64,000 nucleotides of DNA from Pseudaminobacter soli (ex Li et al. 2025) (GTDB lineage: Bacteria; Pseudomonadota; Alphaproteobacteria; Rhizobiales; Rhizobiaceae), in contig NZ_PXYL01000007.1 in the NCBI RefSeq assembly GCF_003012705.1, forward strand, positions 62,001 to 126,000. The letters are read 5' to 3'. The position numbers and the translations under genes were made by a program. Below are positions 50,642-59,838 of the stretch, in pieces (positions within the stretch are counted from its first letter, which is position 1; every line of letters starts with the position of its first letter). The notes beneath the pieces were generated by a model. It worked only from the letters and a program-made list of their open reading frames with translations. It was not told the DNA's origin and made no database searches.

Positions 50642-50989
50642 GTGACCGAAAAGTTCCTGGGCTTCGACATTGCCAGCATCGAACCGGAAGAGGGCGCGCC
50701 CGCCGAAGGGCGCCTCATCTCAGGCAACCCGCAGTTCCGCACCTGGAACTTTGAGGAGGCCGAAGGCGGCCTCTATGCCGGCGTCTGGGAATCGACGCCC
50801 GGCAAGTGGCGCATCGAATATGACGAGTGGGAGTTCTGCCACATCCTCGCGGGCGTCTCGGTCATCACAGAGGATGGCGGCGAGGCCCGCACGGTGAAGG
50901 CCGGCGACCGTTTTGTCATCCGCCCCGGCTTCAAGGGAAGCTGGGAAGTGATCGAGACCACGCGCAAGGACTATGTGATCCGGCTTTGA
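50642..50989 (+). CDS. DUF861-type cupin protein
   Basis: A 115-residue single-domain cupin. GLYAGVWESTPGKWRIEYDE at about residue 42, EFCHILAGVSVITEDGGEAR, and GDRFVIRPGFKGSWEVIETT are family segments. It is related to the (S)-ureidoglycine aminohydrolase-like DUF861 group, but the substrate is unknown. The GTG at 50642 with GGGGG upstream is preferred; ATG 50630 is possible. It ends 4 nt before a convergent acetyltransferase gene. Confidence 0.85.
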   Translation: MTEKFLGFDIASIEPEEGAPAEGRLISGNPQFRTWNFEEAEGGLYAGVWESTPGKWRIEYDEWEFCHILAGVSVITEDGGEARTVKAGDRFVIRPGFKGSWEVIETTRKDYVIRL

Positions 50990-50993
50990 CCGA

Positions 50994-51650
50994 TCAAATG
51001 CTCACCTCGTCATACCGGGTGGACGCAAGCTCCAGCGCCTCTATGTCGTTCGCGCAAAGCAGTGGCTTCAGCGCGTCGAATTTGGCGGGCGACCAATCGT
51101 AGACCTTGAGCGCAAGCAGTTTGTCGACCGTCGCGGCCGTGAACCGGAGTTTTACGGGCACCGCCGGATTTCCTGCAACGACCGAGTAGGGCGCTACATC
51201 TTTTGTCACGATGGCGCCTGACGCAATGATCGCGCCCTCGCCAACGGTGACGCCGGGCAGGATCATCGCTCGCATGCCGATCCAGGCGCCGTCGCCAATG
51301 ACCGTGTCGCCCTTTCCAGCATAGGCATCGACTATGAATTCTGGGAAGGGGTACAGGCTGAACCAGTCGGTGCGGTGAGTGTGGTTACCACCTAGCAGGA
51401 TCACAGCCTCCGCCCCGATGCAGACGTAGTCGCCTATGTGGAGCTGATCGATCGGCCAGGCGGGTTCCCACGCCTTCAGGCTGTAGTCATCGCCGTAAAG
51501 ATAGCGGACCACGCTTTCCTCGAATGAGCCCGACCAGGCATTGCTGTAGTAGCTGTGCGTGCCGCGAACGTGGATGTTTGGGTTTCTGACGGTTTCATGC
51601 AGATACTCCACCTTCGACCAGTGCTTCGTGGCTTCGGGGGGCTTGATCAT
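50994..51650 (-). CDS. CatB/Vat-like hexapeptide acetyltransferase (xenobiotic acyltransferase)
   Basis: A 218-residue left-handed beta-helix acetyltransferase. The active-site His is in GGNHTHRTDW, with hexapeptide repeats GDTVIGDGAWIGMRAMILPG and VTVGEGAIIASGAIVTKDVA. The acetyl-CoA end is YSVVAGNPAVPVKLRF. It resembles virginiamycin/chloramphenicol acetyltransferases but has a distinct N-terminus (HLHET-type region). The substrate is unknown. A second member lies 81 nt upstream on the same strand. The two share little sequence, so they are not a recent duplication. Confidence 0.87.
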   Translation of the reverse strand: MIKPPEATKHWSKVEYLHETVRNPNIHVRGTHSYYSNAWSGSFEESVVRYLYGDDYSLKAWEPAWPIDQLHIGDYVCIGAEAVILLGGNHTHRTDWFSLYPFPEFIVDAYAGKGDTVIGDGAWIGMRAMILPGVTVGEGAIIASGAIVTKDVAPYSVVAGNPAVPVKLRFTAATVDKLLALKVYDWSPAKFDALKPLLCANDIEALELASTRYDEVSI

Positions 51651-51731
51651 CGCGTATGCTCTCTAGTTTTCCGGAATTTCTTGCGACGTGGTCGATGCGC
51701 CGAGAACGCTGCCCGTAGGCCTCTGCCGCAA

Positions 51732-52364
51732 CTACCGTTGCTGATCCTTCCAGCGCATGTTTAGGGCTTTGATATCACCGCTGCAGAGCAAGGGCATTGC
51801 CTCTTTGATCTGCTCGATCGGCCAGTCCCACCACGCCATTTCCAAAAGCATGGCAATCTGCTCGTCGGAGAACCGTTTGCGGATCGGCTTGGCCGGGTTG
51901 CCGCCCACGACGGTGTAGGGCTCGACATCCTTGGTCACCAGGGCGCGGCTGCCGATCATCGCGCCGTGCCCGATGCGGACGCCCGGCATGATCATCGCCT
52001 CTGCGCCGATCCAGACATCGTTGCCGACGACCGTGTCGCCCGCCGGCTGGTAGGCATTGATCGCGCCGGCGAATGCCGGTTCCTCCGACATGAAGAAGAA
52101 CGGGAAGGTCGAGATCCAGTCGTTACGATGGCCCTGGTTGCCGGCCATCATGAAGGTGGCGCCGGTGCCGATAGAGCAGAAGCTGCCGATGATCAGTTTG
52201 TCGACGTCGTCGCGATCCGGCATCAGGTACCGGGCGCAGTCATCGAAGGAATGGCCGTGATAATAGCCGGAATAGTAACTGTAGCGGCCGACGATGATAT
52301 TCGGGTTCGTCACCTGCTCTGAAAGCAGCTCTCCCCGAAAGGGGCTCTCAAAATAGTTGGTCAT
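51732..52364 (-). CDS. catB: Type B chloramphenicol O-acetyltransferase
   Basis: A 210-residue xenobiotic acetyltransferase close to Agrobacterium CatB. It shares [40 protein letters not shown] and the active-site His in [11 protein letters not shown], plus [20 protein letters not shown] and [16 protein letters not shown]. It acetylates chloramphenicol in studied relatives. The start at 52364 has no strong ribosome site. Chromosomal copies are common in rhizobia, so this need not be recently acquired. Confidence 0.92.
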   Translation of the reverse strand: MTNYFESPFRGELLSEQVTNPNIIVGRYSYYSGYYHGHSFDDCARYLMPDRDDVDKLIIGSFCSIGTGATFMMAGNQGHRNDWISTFPFFFMSEEPAFAGAINAYQPAGDTVVGNDVWIGAEAMIMPGVRIGHGAMIGSRALVTKDVEPYTVVGGNPAKPIRKRFSDEQIAMLLEMAWWDWPIEQIKEAMPLLCSGDIKALNMRWKDQQR

Positions 52365-52455
52365 GTGAATTGCCTGTCCGTATTGGCGGACGCCGCCTTG
52401 GCGGCGCCGCTTAGGAGAGAGTCCACGGACGATTGGCGCTAGGTGTGGCGGAGCG

Positions 52456-53712
52456 TCAGAACTTGACGTTCAGCCTTTCCAGTCCGTGGAAGTGATAGGT
52501 GTCGCGGAAGAGCGGTTCTTCGGCCAGCGCGATCTGCGGCAGCCTGTCGAACAGCACTTTCAGCGAGGTCTGCATCTCTAGCCGTGCCAGCGGTGCGCCG
52601 ATGCAGAAGTGGATGCCGGCGCCGAAGGACACGTTCTTCTGGTCGTTGCGACCAGGCTGGAACTCATGCGGCGCATTGTAGGCCTGGTGGTCGCGGTTGG
52701 CGCAGCCCAGCAGCAGGCCGATCTGCTCGCCATGCTTCAGCGTGAGGTCTTCGGCAGCCTCGATCTCGCCATAGGCATAACGCGTGAACATGTGCAGCGG
52801 CGCGTCGTAGCGCAGGCATTCCTCCACCGTCGCGGCGGTCGCTTCCGGCGTGGTGAAGAACCGGCGCGGATCGCCGCCCTGCTGCAGAATGGTGCGCACG
52901 GCATTGCCGGTCTGGTGCACGGTGGCCTCATGGCCGGCGTTGAGCAGCAGGATGGCCGAGGAAACCAGCTCGTCTTCGCTGAGCTTCTGGCCGTCTTCCT
53001 GCGCCGAGATCAGCAAGCTGAGCAGATCGTCACCGGGTTGCTTGCGCCGTTCGACCACATAGGCGCGCAGGAAGTCGGAAAAAGCCTTGGACGAGGCATT
53101 GGCACGGTCCTCGGTCTCGCGCGTGCGGCCGTGCATATACATGGCCACCATGTCGTGCGACCAGCTCAAGAGCTGCGGTCCCATTTCCACCGGCACGCCC
53201 AGCATTTCGGCGATGATGGTGATGGGAAGCGGTGCGGCGAAGGCCGGCAGCAGGTCGACCTGGCCGTCGGCCTCGAAGCCGTCGACCAGTTCATTGGCAA
53301 GCGCCTCGACGCGCGGCCGTAGGCGCTCGACCTGGCGCGAGACGAAGGCGCGGTTGACCAGCGTGCGCAACCGCGTATGCACCGGCGGCTCCAGCTCCAG
53401 CATCGAGTTGGCCTCGATGGCGTCGAAGGCCGTCAGGTGCGAGCGATCGCCGGTATAGCCCTGGTCGTCGGCAGCGCCCTCGGGCTTTTCGCGCCCGAAA
53501 CGGCGGTCGCGCAGCAGGCGGTTGACGTCCTCGTAGCCGGCCAGGCACCAGAAGCCAAAATCCTCCCAGAAGAAGCTGCGCGCATTGGCGTGCAGCCAGG
53601 CATAGGCTTCATAGGGGTTCTGCACGAAGCGCGGCTCATGCGGATCGAGCCGCAGGCGGCGCGTGGCAAAGTTGTACTTCAGGTACGAAAGCGGGGCGTC
53701 GATATTTGTCAT
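52456..53712 (-). CDS. Cytochrome P450
   Basis: A 418-residue bacterial P450. The I-helix is [20 protein letters not shown], with His in place of the usual acidic residue before the Thr region. The ExxR motif is EECLRYDAP, and the heme-ligand loop is [20 protein letters not shown]. The ATG at 53712 is preferred over the frame start at 53739. No ferredoxin or reductase gene is adjacent, so its electron donors are elsewhere. The substrate is unknown. Confidence 0.93.
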   Translation of the reverse strand: MTNIDAPLSYLKYNFATRRLRLDPHEPRFVQNPYEAYAWLHANARSFFWEDFGFWCLAGYEDVNRLLRDRRFGREKPEGAADDQGYTGDRSHLTAFDAIEANSMLELEPPVHTRLRTLVNRAFVSRQVERLRPRVEALANELVDGFEADGQVDLLPAFAAPLPITIIAEMLGVPVEMGPQLLSWSHDMVAMYMHGRTRETEDRANASSKAFSDFLRAYVVERRKQPGDDLLSLLISAQEDGQKLSEDELVSSAILLLNAGHEATVHQTGNAVRTILQQGGDPRRFFTTPEATAATVEECLRYDAPLHMFTRYAYGEIEAAEDLTLKHGEQIGLLLGCANRDHQAYNAPHEFQPGRNDQKNVSFGAGIHFCIGAPLARLEMQTSLKVLFDRLPQIALAEEPLFRDTYHFHGLERLNVKF

Positions 53713-53829
53713 GAGCGCCTCTTTAGCCCGGCTTGCCAAGCAAGTTCCAGAGCCTATCCTGTCGCGCCAACATCTTTGATTTGATCCAGCGTCAGGTCAT
53801 GACCTAGCCCCGGAGGAGGGGGTTCCCGC

Positions 53830-54933
53830 ATGAATGTGATCGTTGTCGGCGCCGGCATCGCCGGGCTTTCGACTGCCTGGGCCCTGACCAAGGCTGGACA
53901 CCAGGTGACGATCGTCGAGCAAGGGCCCATCCCCAACCCGCTGGCGGCGTCGGGCGACCATCACCGCATCATCCGGCGTGCCTACGGCGCGGCCGCGGGC
54001 TATGGACGGCTGATCACCCAGGCCTATGACGCGTGGGACGAGATGTGGGGAGACCTGGGCGCGACGCATTACGACCCGCGCGGCTTCATCTGCGTTTCGC
54101 GCGAGGCCGGCGACGAGGCCGAGCAGATGCGCGAAGGACTTGAAGCCGGGAGCTTTCCCTTCGAAGTGGTCGAGTCGGAGGAAGCCGTTAAGCGGTGGCC
54201 GTTCCTTGAGGCCGGCACCTTCAGATATGCCTTCTTCTCGCCGGAGGGCGGGGTGCTGCATTGCCGGAAGATCGCGGCCGGCCTTGCCGACTGGCTGCGC
54301 GCCAACGGCGCCAGTGTTTATGAAAACAGCAAGGTTACCGAGATCGATGCCGAGGGTGGCACGCTGAAGCTGGCGGGCGGCGAGACGTTGCGCGGCGACA
54401 AAATCGTGGTGACGGCCGGCGCGTGGGTGCTGAAACTCTTCCCCGAGCTGGGCTTCGACCTCACCACCTATCGGACCGCGGTCGTCTATCTCGAGCCGCC
54501 GGCGGAACTGCAGGCAGCCTGGAACAATGCGCCGGTGGTGCTCGATGTCGGTGGCAAGACCGATGGCTACATCATCCCGCCTTCGGGCGGTGCGGGCCTC
54601 AAGTTCGGTTCGGGCCTGCACAAGGTCAAGACCAGCGATGCCGACTGGAACCGCCAACCGGTCAAAGGCGAGGGCGAGGCGATCCGCAACCTCTTTGCGC
54701 CGCCGATCGCGCGGGCGACCGAATATGCGATCAAGGAAGTGGTGACCTGCGCCTACACCTTCACCGCCGATGAGCGCTTTTTCGCGCAGGAAATCGGCAA
54801 ATGCCTGATCGTGTCGGCTTGTTCGGGCCATGGTTACAAGTTTGGCGCTTCGGTCGGGCGTCGCGTGGCGAAAGCCGTCGACGATGGCGATCAGGCGGGC
54901 CTGCTTGCCTGGCTGCGCGCGGAAACAGCGTGA
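53830..54933 (+). CDS. Sarcosine oxidase-like FAD-dependent oxidoreductase
   Basis: A 367-residue amine-oxidising flavoprotein of the DAO family. It has the dinucleotide fold VIVVGAGIAGLSTAWALTKA, the flavin-near ASGDHHRIIRRAYG, and a C-terminal CSGHGYKFGASVGRRVA. A Cys in VTCAYTFTADERF near residue 306 aligns with the covalent-flavin Cys of monomeric sarcosine oxidase. The substrate is a secondary amine or amino acid, not determined. GGAGG precedes the ATG. Confidence 0.88.
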   Translation: MNVIVVGAGIAGLSTAWALTKAGHQVTIVEQGPIPNPLAASGDHHRIIRRAYGAAAGYGRLITQAYDAWDEMWGDLGATHYDPRGFICVSREAGDEAEQMREGLEAGSFPFEVVESEEAVKRWPFLEAGTFRYAFFSPEGGVLHCRKIAAGLADWLRANGASVYENSKVTEIDAEGGTLKLAGGETLRGDKIVVTAGAWVLKLFPELGFDLTTYRTAVVYLEPPAELQAAWNNAPVVLDVGGKTDGYIIPPSGGAGLKFGSGLHKVKTSDADWNRQPVKGEGEAIRNLFAPPIARATEYAIKEVVTCAYTFTADERFFAQEIGKCLIVSACSGHGYKFGASVGRRVAKAVDDGDQAGLLAWLRAETA

Positions 54934-55065
54934 TATCAAGGGCAGTCGAAGGGTGTCCTTGGGACCCCTTCGACATGCTTGGGGGATGCGCCACGACATG
55001 AGCCGAACATGAGCGCCGATGGTATCCGCCTGCGCCAAAATCGCTTCGGCGCAGGCGGCAATGTT

Positions 55066-55287
55066 TCAGGCCCGACCTTCGATCCCGAGGCGATGCAGCG
55101 CCGATGCCAATGTCGTGGTCTGTGTCAGGCCCAAAACCTTGCGAATGGTTTCGGGGCTTTCGCTGACCACGGTCTGCCCAACGACGTGGGTGATGATGGC
55201 ACCGCGCCCGTGCTCCTTGATGGAAACGAGATGGGTGGTGTTGAGGTAGATTTGCTTGCCGTCAAAATCAGTAAGTGCGATCCACAT
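55066..55287 (-). CDS. Small hypothetical protein (FlbD-like fold by pattern)
   Basis: A 73-residue protein starting MWIALTDFDGKQIYLNTTHL and ending LASALHRLGIEGRA. The N-terminal half resembles the short FlbD-type beta domain (function words: a residue pattern of IxLTxFxGxxxYLN). No flagellar gene is near, so the similarity may be structural only. AAGGGGACAGG precedes the ATG at 55287. It is intact and monocistronic. Confidence 0.65.
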   Translation of the reverse strand: MWIALTDFDGKQIYLNTTHLVSIKEHGRGAIITHVVGQTVVSESPETIRKVLGLTQTTTLASALHRLGIEGRA

Positions 55288-55476
55288 GCCTGTCCCCTTG
55301 CAATCGATGAACCTATCGCGTGCAATCTCAGGCCGGATGAACTGCCCCCGCTATGGAGCCCACGTACATCTGAGTGTTTGAATAGTCCCGCAAAACGCCC
55401 CCGATTGCAACGGGGGCGCGGATCGGGCGCCTGGCCAGGGCGCGTCCACTGACTGAACATCCAAGGAGAAAATGCG

Positions 55477-56049
55477 ATGACTTCCCATCCTATCAGCCGG
55501 TTCCCCGTTCCGCGGATCGAGGACCTACCTGCTGATATCGCCGAGCGAATCCTGGCTGTTCAGGAAAAATCGGGCTTCATTCCGAATGTTTTTCTCGTGC
55601 TGGCGCATCGGCCCGACGAGTTCCGGGCCTTCTTCGCCTATCACGATGCTTTGATGGACAAGCCCGGCAATCTGACCAAGGCCGAGCGCGAGATGATCGT
55701 GGTTGCCACCAGCAACGCCAATCAGTGCCAGTATTGCGTGGTCGCCCATGGCGCCATCCTGCGCATCCGCGCCAAGGACCCGCTGATCGCCGATCAGGTG
55801 GCCATCAACTACCGCAAGGCCGACATCACGCCGCGCCAGAAAGCCATGCTCGATTTCGCGATGAAGGTGTCGGCGCGTGCCTATGAGGTCGGCGACGACG
55901 ACATGGAAACGCTGAAGGCGCACGGCTTCTCCGAAGACGACATCTGGGACATTTCAGCCATCGCCGCCTTCTTCGGCATGTCCAACCGGCTTGCCAACGT
56001 GACCAGCATGCGCCCGAACGACGAGTTTTATACGCTCGGCCGTAGTTGA
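55477..56049 (+). CDS. AhpD-like peroxidase-related protein
   Basis: A 190-residue protein of the carboxymuconolactone-decarboxylase/AhpD superfamily. The catalytic CxxC with its His is visible in SNANQCQYCVVAHGAILR at about residues 79-96. LTKAEREMIVVATSNAN precedes it. The role is probably peroxide or alkyl-hydroperoxide reduction. AAGGAGA lies 9-10 nt before the ATG. It stands alone, convergent with gbpR. Confidence 0.9.
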   Translation: MTSHPISRFPVPRIEDLPADIAERILAVQEKSGFIPNVFLVLAHRPDEFRAFFAYHDALMDKPGNLTKAEREMIVVATSNANQCQYCVVAHGAILRIRAKDPLIADQVAINYRKADITPRQKAMLDFAMKVSARAYEVGDDDMETLKAHGFSEDDIWDISAIAAFFGMSNRLANVTSMRPNDEFYTLGRS

Positions 56050-56092
56050 GTGGACCTACACTCCAGTTTCCATCGGCCCCCGCCCGCCTTTC

Positions 56093-57040
56093 TCAGACCG
56101 AACCCCGCAGCCGTTCAGCTTCGTCCAGCACCAGCGCGTGCAGGCGGCTGGCGGCCGGGGAGAGGCGGCGGCCGCGGCGGGTGATGATGTGATAGGGGGA
56201 AACCTCGATCGGAACGGCGAGGTCGACGACGGCAAGCGAACCCGTGCCGGTTCCTTCCATCAGCCGCGCCACCTCGAGCGACATGGGCGCAATCATGTCG
56301 GATTCAACCAGCAGCGCCATCATCAGGACGAGCGATGATGTAGCAACCACGTCGGCAGGCACTGGCAGGCCGGCGTGGATGAAGGCGGCCTCCACGGCCT
56401 GCCGGATCGGCATGCCGCGCTCCTGGATGATCCATGGATATTCGGCGAGGGCGGCGAGCGACACATCGCGCCGTGTGGCAAGCGGATGGCTGCTGCGGAC
56501 CACGCAGCGCACGGTCTCGATCTCGCCGGGAACGATATCGAAGGCATTCACGTCAGAATCCGGCAGCAGGCGGCCGATGATGAAATCATAGTCGCCTTCA
56601 TCCAGGCCGCGCATGAGCTGGACCGATGGGCCGACATCGACGCGCAGCTCGACATGCGGCGTGACTGCCTTCAGCCGCCGGATGGCGGGCACGAGAAAGC
56701 CGACGGCCGGGCCGGTAACCGCGCCGGCCTGGACGAGACCGCTGCGCCCCTCGCGCTCCTCCTGCATTTCACGCCCAAGATTCTGCATCTCCGTCAGCAC
56801 CGTATGGGCGCGGCGGACGAGGATTTCGCCGAGCGAAGTCGGTGTCATGCCGCGCGGATGGCGCTCGAACAGCGGCGCTCCGACGAGCCGTTCGATCTCG
56901 GCCAGGCTGCGCGAAGCGGCAGGCTGGGTGAGCGCCAGCGCCTGGGCGGCGGCCTGCATCTGGCCGTGCTGGGCGATCGCCGCCACGAGCTTCAAATGGG
57001 CGAGCTTCAGGAAGGGCAAGGACGGGAGGGAAGTGAGCAT
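56093..57040 (-). CDS. gbpR: LysR-type regulator GbpR
   Basis: A 315-residue LysR-type regulator. The DNA-binding helix-turn-helix is AIAQHGQMQAAAQALALTQP, then AASRSLAEIERLVGAPLFER. The ligand domain contains VHAGAVTGPAVGF-type (QAGAVTGPAVGFLVPAIRRL). Its place divergent from chvE-gguABC matches gbpR, which controls chvE by galactose/arabinose-type sugars in Agrobacterium. The ATG at 57040 gives the standard length; the longer frame adds unlikely sequence. Confidence 0.9.
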   Translation of the reverse strand: MLTSLPSLPFLKLAHLKLVAAIAQHGQMQAAAQALALTQPAASRSLAEIERLVGAPLFERHPRGMTPTSLGEILVRRAHTVLTEMQNLGREMQEEREGRSGLVQAGAVTGPAVGFLVPAIRRLKAVTPHVELRVDVGPSVQLMRGLDEGDYDFIIGRLLPDSDVNAFDIVPGEIETVRCVVRSSHPLATRRDVSLAALAEYPWIIQERGMPIRQAVEAAFIHAGLPVPADVVATSSLVLMMALLVESDMIAPMSLEVARLMEGTGTGSLAVVDLAVPIEVSPYHIITRRGRRLSPAASRLHALVLDEAERLRGSV

Positions 57041-57048
57041 TCTTTGAT

Positions 57049-57112
57049 ATACCAGTTTTGGTATGGATTTCGGAAATAATTCGATTTGCTCGTTATGTCG
57101 ATAGGTCCTATC
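57049..57112. promoter_or_regulatory. Two palindromic sites in the gbpR-chvE intergenic region
   Basis: ATACCA-GTTT-TGGTAT (57049-57064) lies 8 nt from the gbpR start. GATAGG-T-CCTATC (57100-57112) lies 68 nt upstream of chvE. Their centres are about 50 nt apart, near five helical turns, as in LysR recognition and activation site pairs. Binding by GbpR is inferred. Confidence 0.55.
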
Positions 57113-57141
57113 TCTGGCTATCCGTTTTGCGGAATAGATTT

Positions 57142-57160
57142 CGGGGTTGGAGGAACCCCG
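57142..57160 (+). promoter_or_regulatory. Hairpin in the chvE leader with GGAGG in its loop
   Basis: CGGGGTT (57142-57148) pairs with AACCCCG (57154-57160), and the loop is GGAGG. The true ribosome site GGGAGGG lies downstream at 57169-57175. Such a loop-exposed GGA plus a second GGA at the ribosome site is the layout recognised by CsrA/RsmA-type proteins. A role here is only a possibility. Confidence 0.4.
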
Positions 57161-57179
57161 TCCACCAGGGAGGGACACT

Positions 57180-58244
57180 ATGAAATTGAGATTTCTCGCG
57201 GCGACCGCCGCGCTCGGCGCGTGCCTGCTCGCAGCTCAGGCTTGGGCCGACAGCAAGGGTCTGGTGGGCATCGCCATGCCGACCAAGTCGTCTGCGCGCT
57301 GGATCGACGACGGCAACAACATGGTCAAGCAGCTGCAGGCTGCCGGTTACGACACCGATCTGCAGTATGCCGAGGACGACATCCCCAACCAGCTCTCCCA
57401 GATCGAGAACATGATCACCAAGGGCGTGAAGGTGCTGGTGATCGCTTCGATCGACGGCACCACCCTGAGCAACGCGCTGGACAATGCCGCCGCTGCGGGC
57501 ATCAAGGTGATCGCATATGACCGCCTGATCCGCGAAAGCGACGCCGTCAGCTACTACGCCACTTTCGACAACTTCAAGGTCGGCGTTCAGCAGGCCTCCT
57601 CGCTGGTCAAGGGCCTGAAGGAACGCTTCCCGGACGTGAAACCGTGGAACGTCGAGCTCTTCGGCGGCTCGCCGGACGACAACAACGCCTTCTTCTTCTA
57701 CAACGGCGCGATGTCGGTTCTGCAGCCAATGATCGATTCCGGCGAGATCGCCATTCCGTCGGGCCAGATGGGCATGGACAAGGTCGGCACGCTGCGCTGG
57801 GACGGCGCGGTGGCGCAGGCCCGCATGGACAACATCCTGTCGGCCAACTACTCGGAGAAGCAGCTGCACGGCGCGCTTTCGCCCTATGACGGCCTGTCGA
57901 TCGGCATCCTGTCCTCGGTCAAGGGTGTTGGCTACGGTTCGGGCGACCTGAAGATGCCGATCGTCACCGGCCAGGACGCCGAAGTTCCGTCGGTCAAGTC
58001 GATCGTTGCCGGCGAGCAGTATTCGACGATCTTCAAGGACACGCGCTCTCTTGCCGGCGTAACCGTCAAGATGGTCGATGCAGTGCTTCAGGGCACGCAG
58101 CCGGAAATCAACGACACCAAGACCTATGACAACGGCAAGATGGTCGTTCCGTCCTATCTGCTGGAGCCGGTTTCGGTCGATGCTTCCAACTACGAGGAAG
58201 TGCTCGTCGGCTCGGGCTACTACAAGGCCGACCAGCTGAAGTAA
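57180..58244 (+). CDS. chvE: Periplasmic multiple sugar-binding protein ChvE
   Basis: A 354-residue sugar-binding protein. It has a signal peptide ([23 protein letters not shown] in outline) and a class I binding fold. [20 protein letters not shown] is the first strand-helix unit and [20 protein letters not shown] lies near residue 80. [17 protein letters not shown] and [20 protein letters not shown] come later. In Agrobacterium ChvE binds arabinose, galactose, glucose and related sugars. GGGAGGG precedes the ATG. A strong hairpin separates it from gguA. Confidence 0.93.
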   Translation: MKLRFLAATAALGACLLAAQAWADSKGLVGIAMPTKSSARWIDDGNNMVKQLQAAGYDTDLQYAEDDIPNQLSQIENMITKGVKVLVIASIDGTTLSNALDNAAAAGIKVIAYDRLIRESDAVSYYATFDNFKVGVQQASSLVKGLKERFPDVKPWNVELFGGSPDDNNAFFFYNGAMSVLQPMIDSGEIAIPSGQMGMDKVGTLRWDGAVAQARMDNILSANYSEKQLHGALSPYDGLSIGILSSVKGVGYGSGDLKMPIVTGQDAEVPSVKSIVAGEQYSTIFKDTRSLAGVTVKMVDAVLQGTQPEINDTKTYDNGKMVVPSYLLEPVSVDASNYEEVLVGSGYYKADQLK

Positions 58245-58256
58245 GGTCTCGGCGGG

Positions 58257-58282
58257 GCGAGGGGGCTTCGGCGCCCCCTCGC
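58257..58282 (+). promoter_or_regulatory. Intergenic hairpin between chvE and gguA
   Basis: GCGAGGGGGC (58257-58266) pairs with GCCCCCTCGC (58273-58282), with a TTCGGC loop. It has no T-run. It sits 12 nt after chvE and probably protects the chvE message or partly terminates, giving more binding protein than transporter. Confidence 0.65.
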
Positions 58283-58299
58283 TCCGACGGAGGAACGGC

Positions 58300-59838
58300 A
58301 TGACTGCGCTTCTTGAAATGCGGGGGATCGGCAAGTCCTTCCCGGGCGTGCGGGCGTTGAACCGCGTCGACCTTCGGGTCGAAAAAGGCGAAATCCACGC
58401 GATCTGTGGTGAGAACGGCGCCGGCAAGTCGACGCTGATGAAGGTGCTGTCCGGCGTCTATCCGCACGGCTCCTACGAGGGCGAGATCGCCTATGACGGC
58501 CGCACCATGGCCTTCCGGGGCATTCGCGACAGCGAGGCCGAAGGCATCATCATCATCCATCAGGAACTGGCGCTGGTGCCGCTGCTCTCCATCGCCGAGA
58601 ACATTTTCCTCGGCAACGAGGTGGCGACGCGCGGCGTGATCAACTGGCCGCTCGCCTTCCAGCGCACCGAGGCGCTGTTGAGAAAGGTCGGTCTCAGTGA
58701 AGCGCCGACGACACCTGTCGAAAAGCTCGGTGTGGGCAAGCAGCAGCTCGTGGAGATCGCCAAGGCGCTCGCCAAGGACGTAAAGCTGCTAATCCTCGAC
58801 GAGCCGACGGCCGCTCTGCAGGAGAATGACAGCCAGAAGCTTCTCGATCTTCTGCTCGAACTGAAGGCCCATGGCGTCACCGCCATCATCATTTCGCACA
58901 AGCTCAACGAGATCCGCCGCATCGCCGACCGTGTCACCGTTCTTCGCGACGGCTCGACCGTCTCGACGCTGGCGCGCGAGGATGTGAGCGAAGAACGCAT
59001 CATCCGCGACATGGTCGGCCGCGACATGGCGCATCGCTATCCCGAACGGACACCCCAGATCGGCAAGGTGCTGATGGAGGTGAGGGGCTGGAATGTCGGT
59101 CACGCCGATCAGCCTCGCCAGATGATCCGAGACGCGGGTTTTTCCGTCCGCCGCGGCGAGATCGTCGGCATCGCCGGGCTGATGGGCTCAGGGCGCACGG
59201 AACTCGCCATGAGCCTCTTCGGCCGCAGCTACGGCCGCTACCTGTCGGGCGAGGCGACCATCGACGGCAAACCGGCCGACCTTTCCAGCGTCAGCCGCGC
59301 CATCGAAGCCGGCCTTGCCTATGTCACCGAAGACCGCAAGGTCCTCGGCCTGATCCTCGATGAGCCGATCACCAGCAACATTTCGCTTGCCAATCTTGCA
59401 GGCGTGGCCAGCGGCTGGGTCCTCGGCAAGGGCCGGGAGAACAAGGTCGCCGAGGAATATCGCCGGGCGCTGAACATCCGCACGCCAGGCGTGCACCAGC
59501 GCGTCGTGAACCTTTCGGGCGGCAACCAGCAGAAGGTGGTGCTGTCGAAATGGCTCTTCACCGACCCGCAGGTGCTGATCCTCGATGAGCCGACGCGCGG
59601 CATCGACGTCGGCGCGAAATACGAAATTTACGCGATCATGAACGAACTGGCGGCGCAGGGGCGCGGCATCGTGATGATCTCGTCGGAGATGCCGGAACTG
59701 CTCGGCATGTGCGACCGCATCTACGTCATGAATGAGGGCCGCATCATCGGCGAGCTTTCGAGGGAGGAGGCGAGCCAGGAGCGCATCATGGGCCTCATCA
59801 TCAGGGACGGTAATGTGAACAGGGAGCACGCAGCGTGA
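58300..59838 (+). CDS. gguA: Sugar ABC transporter ATP-binding protein GguA
   Basis: A 512-residue double ABC ATPase. The N-terminal unit has Walker [10 protein letters not shown] near residue 38 and Walker [13 protein letters not shown]. The C-terminal unit has signature [16 protein letters not shown] and Walker [21 protein letters not shown]; its Walker A is degenerate ([18 protein letters not shown]), as usual for this group. It powers import of the ChvE-bound sugar. GGAGGAA precedes the ATG. Its stop overlaps the gguB start by 4 nt. Confidence 0.94.
   Translation: MTALLEMRGIGKSFPGVRALNRVDLRVEKGEIHAICGENGAGKSTLMKVLSGVYPHGSYEGEIAYDGRTMAFRGIRDSEAEGIIIIHQELALVPLLSIAENIFLGNEVATRGVINWPLAFQRTEALLRKVGLSEAPTTPVEKLGVGKQQLVEIAKALAKDVKLLILDEPTAALQENDSQKLLDLLLELKAHGVTAIIISHKLNEIRRIADRVTVLRDGSTVSTLAREDVSEERIIRDMVGRDMAHRYPERTPQIGKVLMEVRGWNVGHADQPRQMIRDAGFSVRRGEIVGIAGLMGSGRTELAMSLFGRSYGRYLSGEATIDGKPADLSSVSRAIEAGLAYVTEDRKVLGLILDEPITSNISLANLAGVASGWVLGKGRENKVAEEYRRALNIRTPGVHQRVVNLSGGNQQKVVLSKWLFTDPQVLILDEPTRGIDVGAKYEIYAIMNELAAQGRGIVMISSEMPELLGMCDRIYVMNEGRIIGELSREEASQERIMGLIIRDGNVNREHAA

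Noticed and set aside
52456-55000. A secondary-metabolite gene cluster around the P450
   Set aside because: No synthase, carrier or tailoring set is present; the P450, flavoprotein and acetyltransferases are not clearly one operon.
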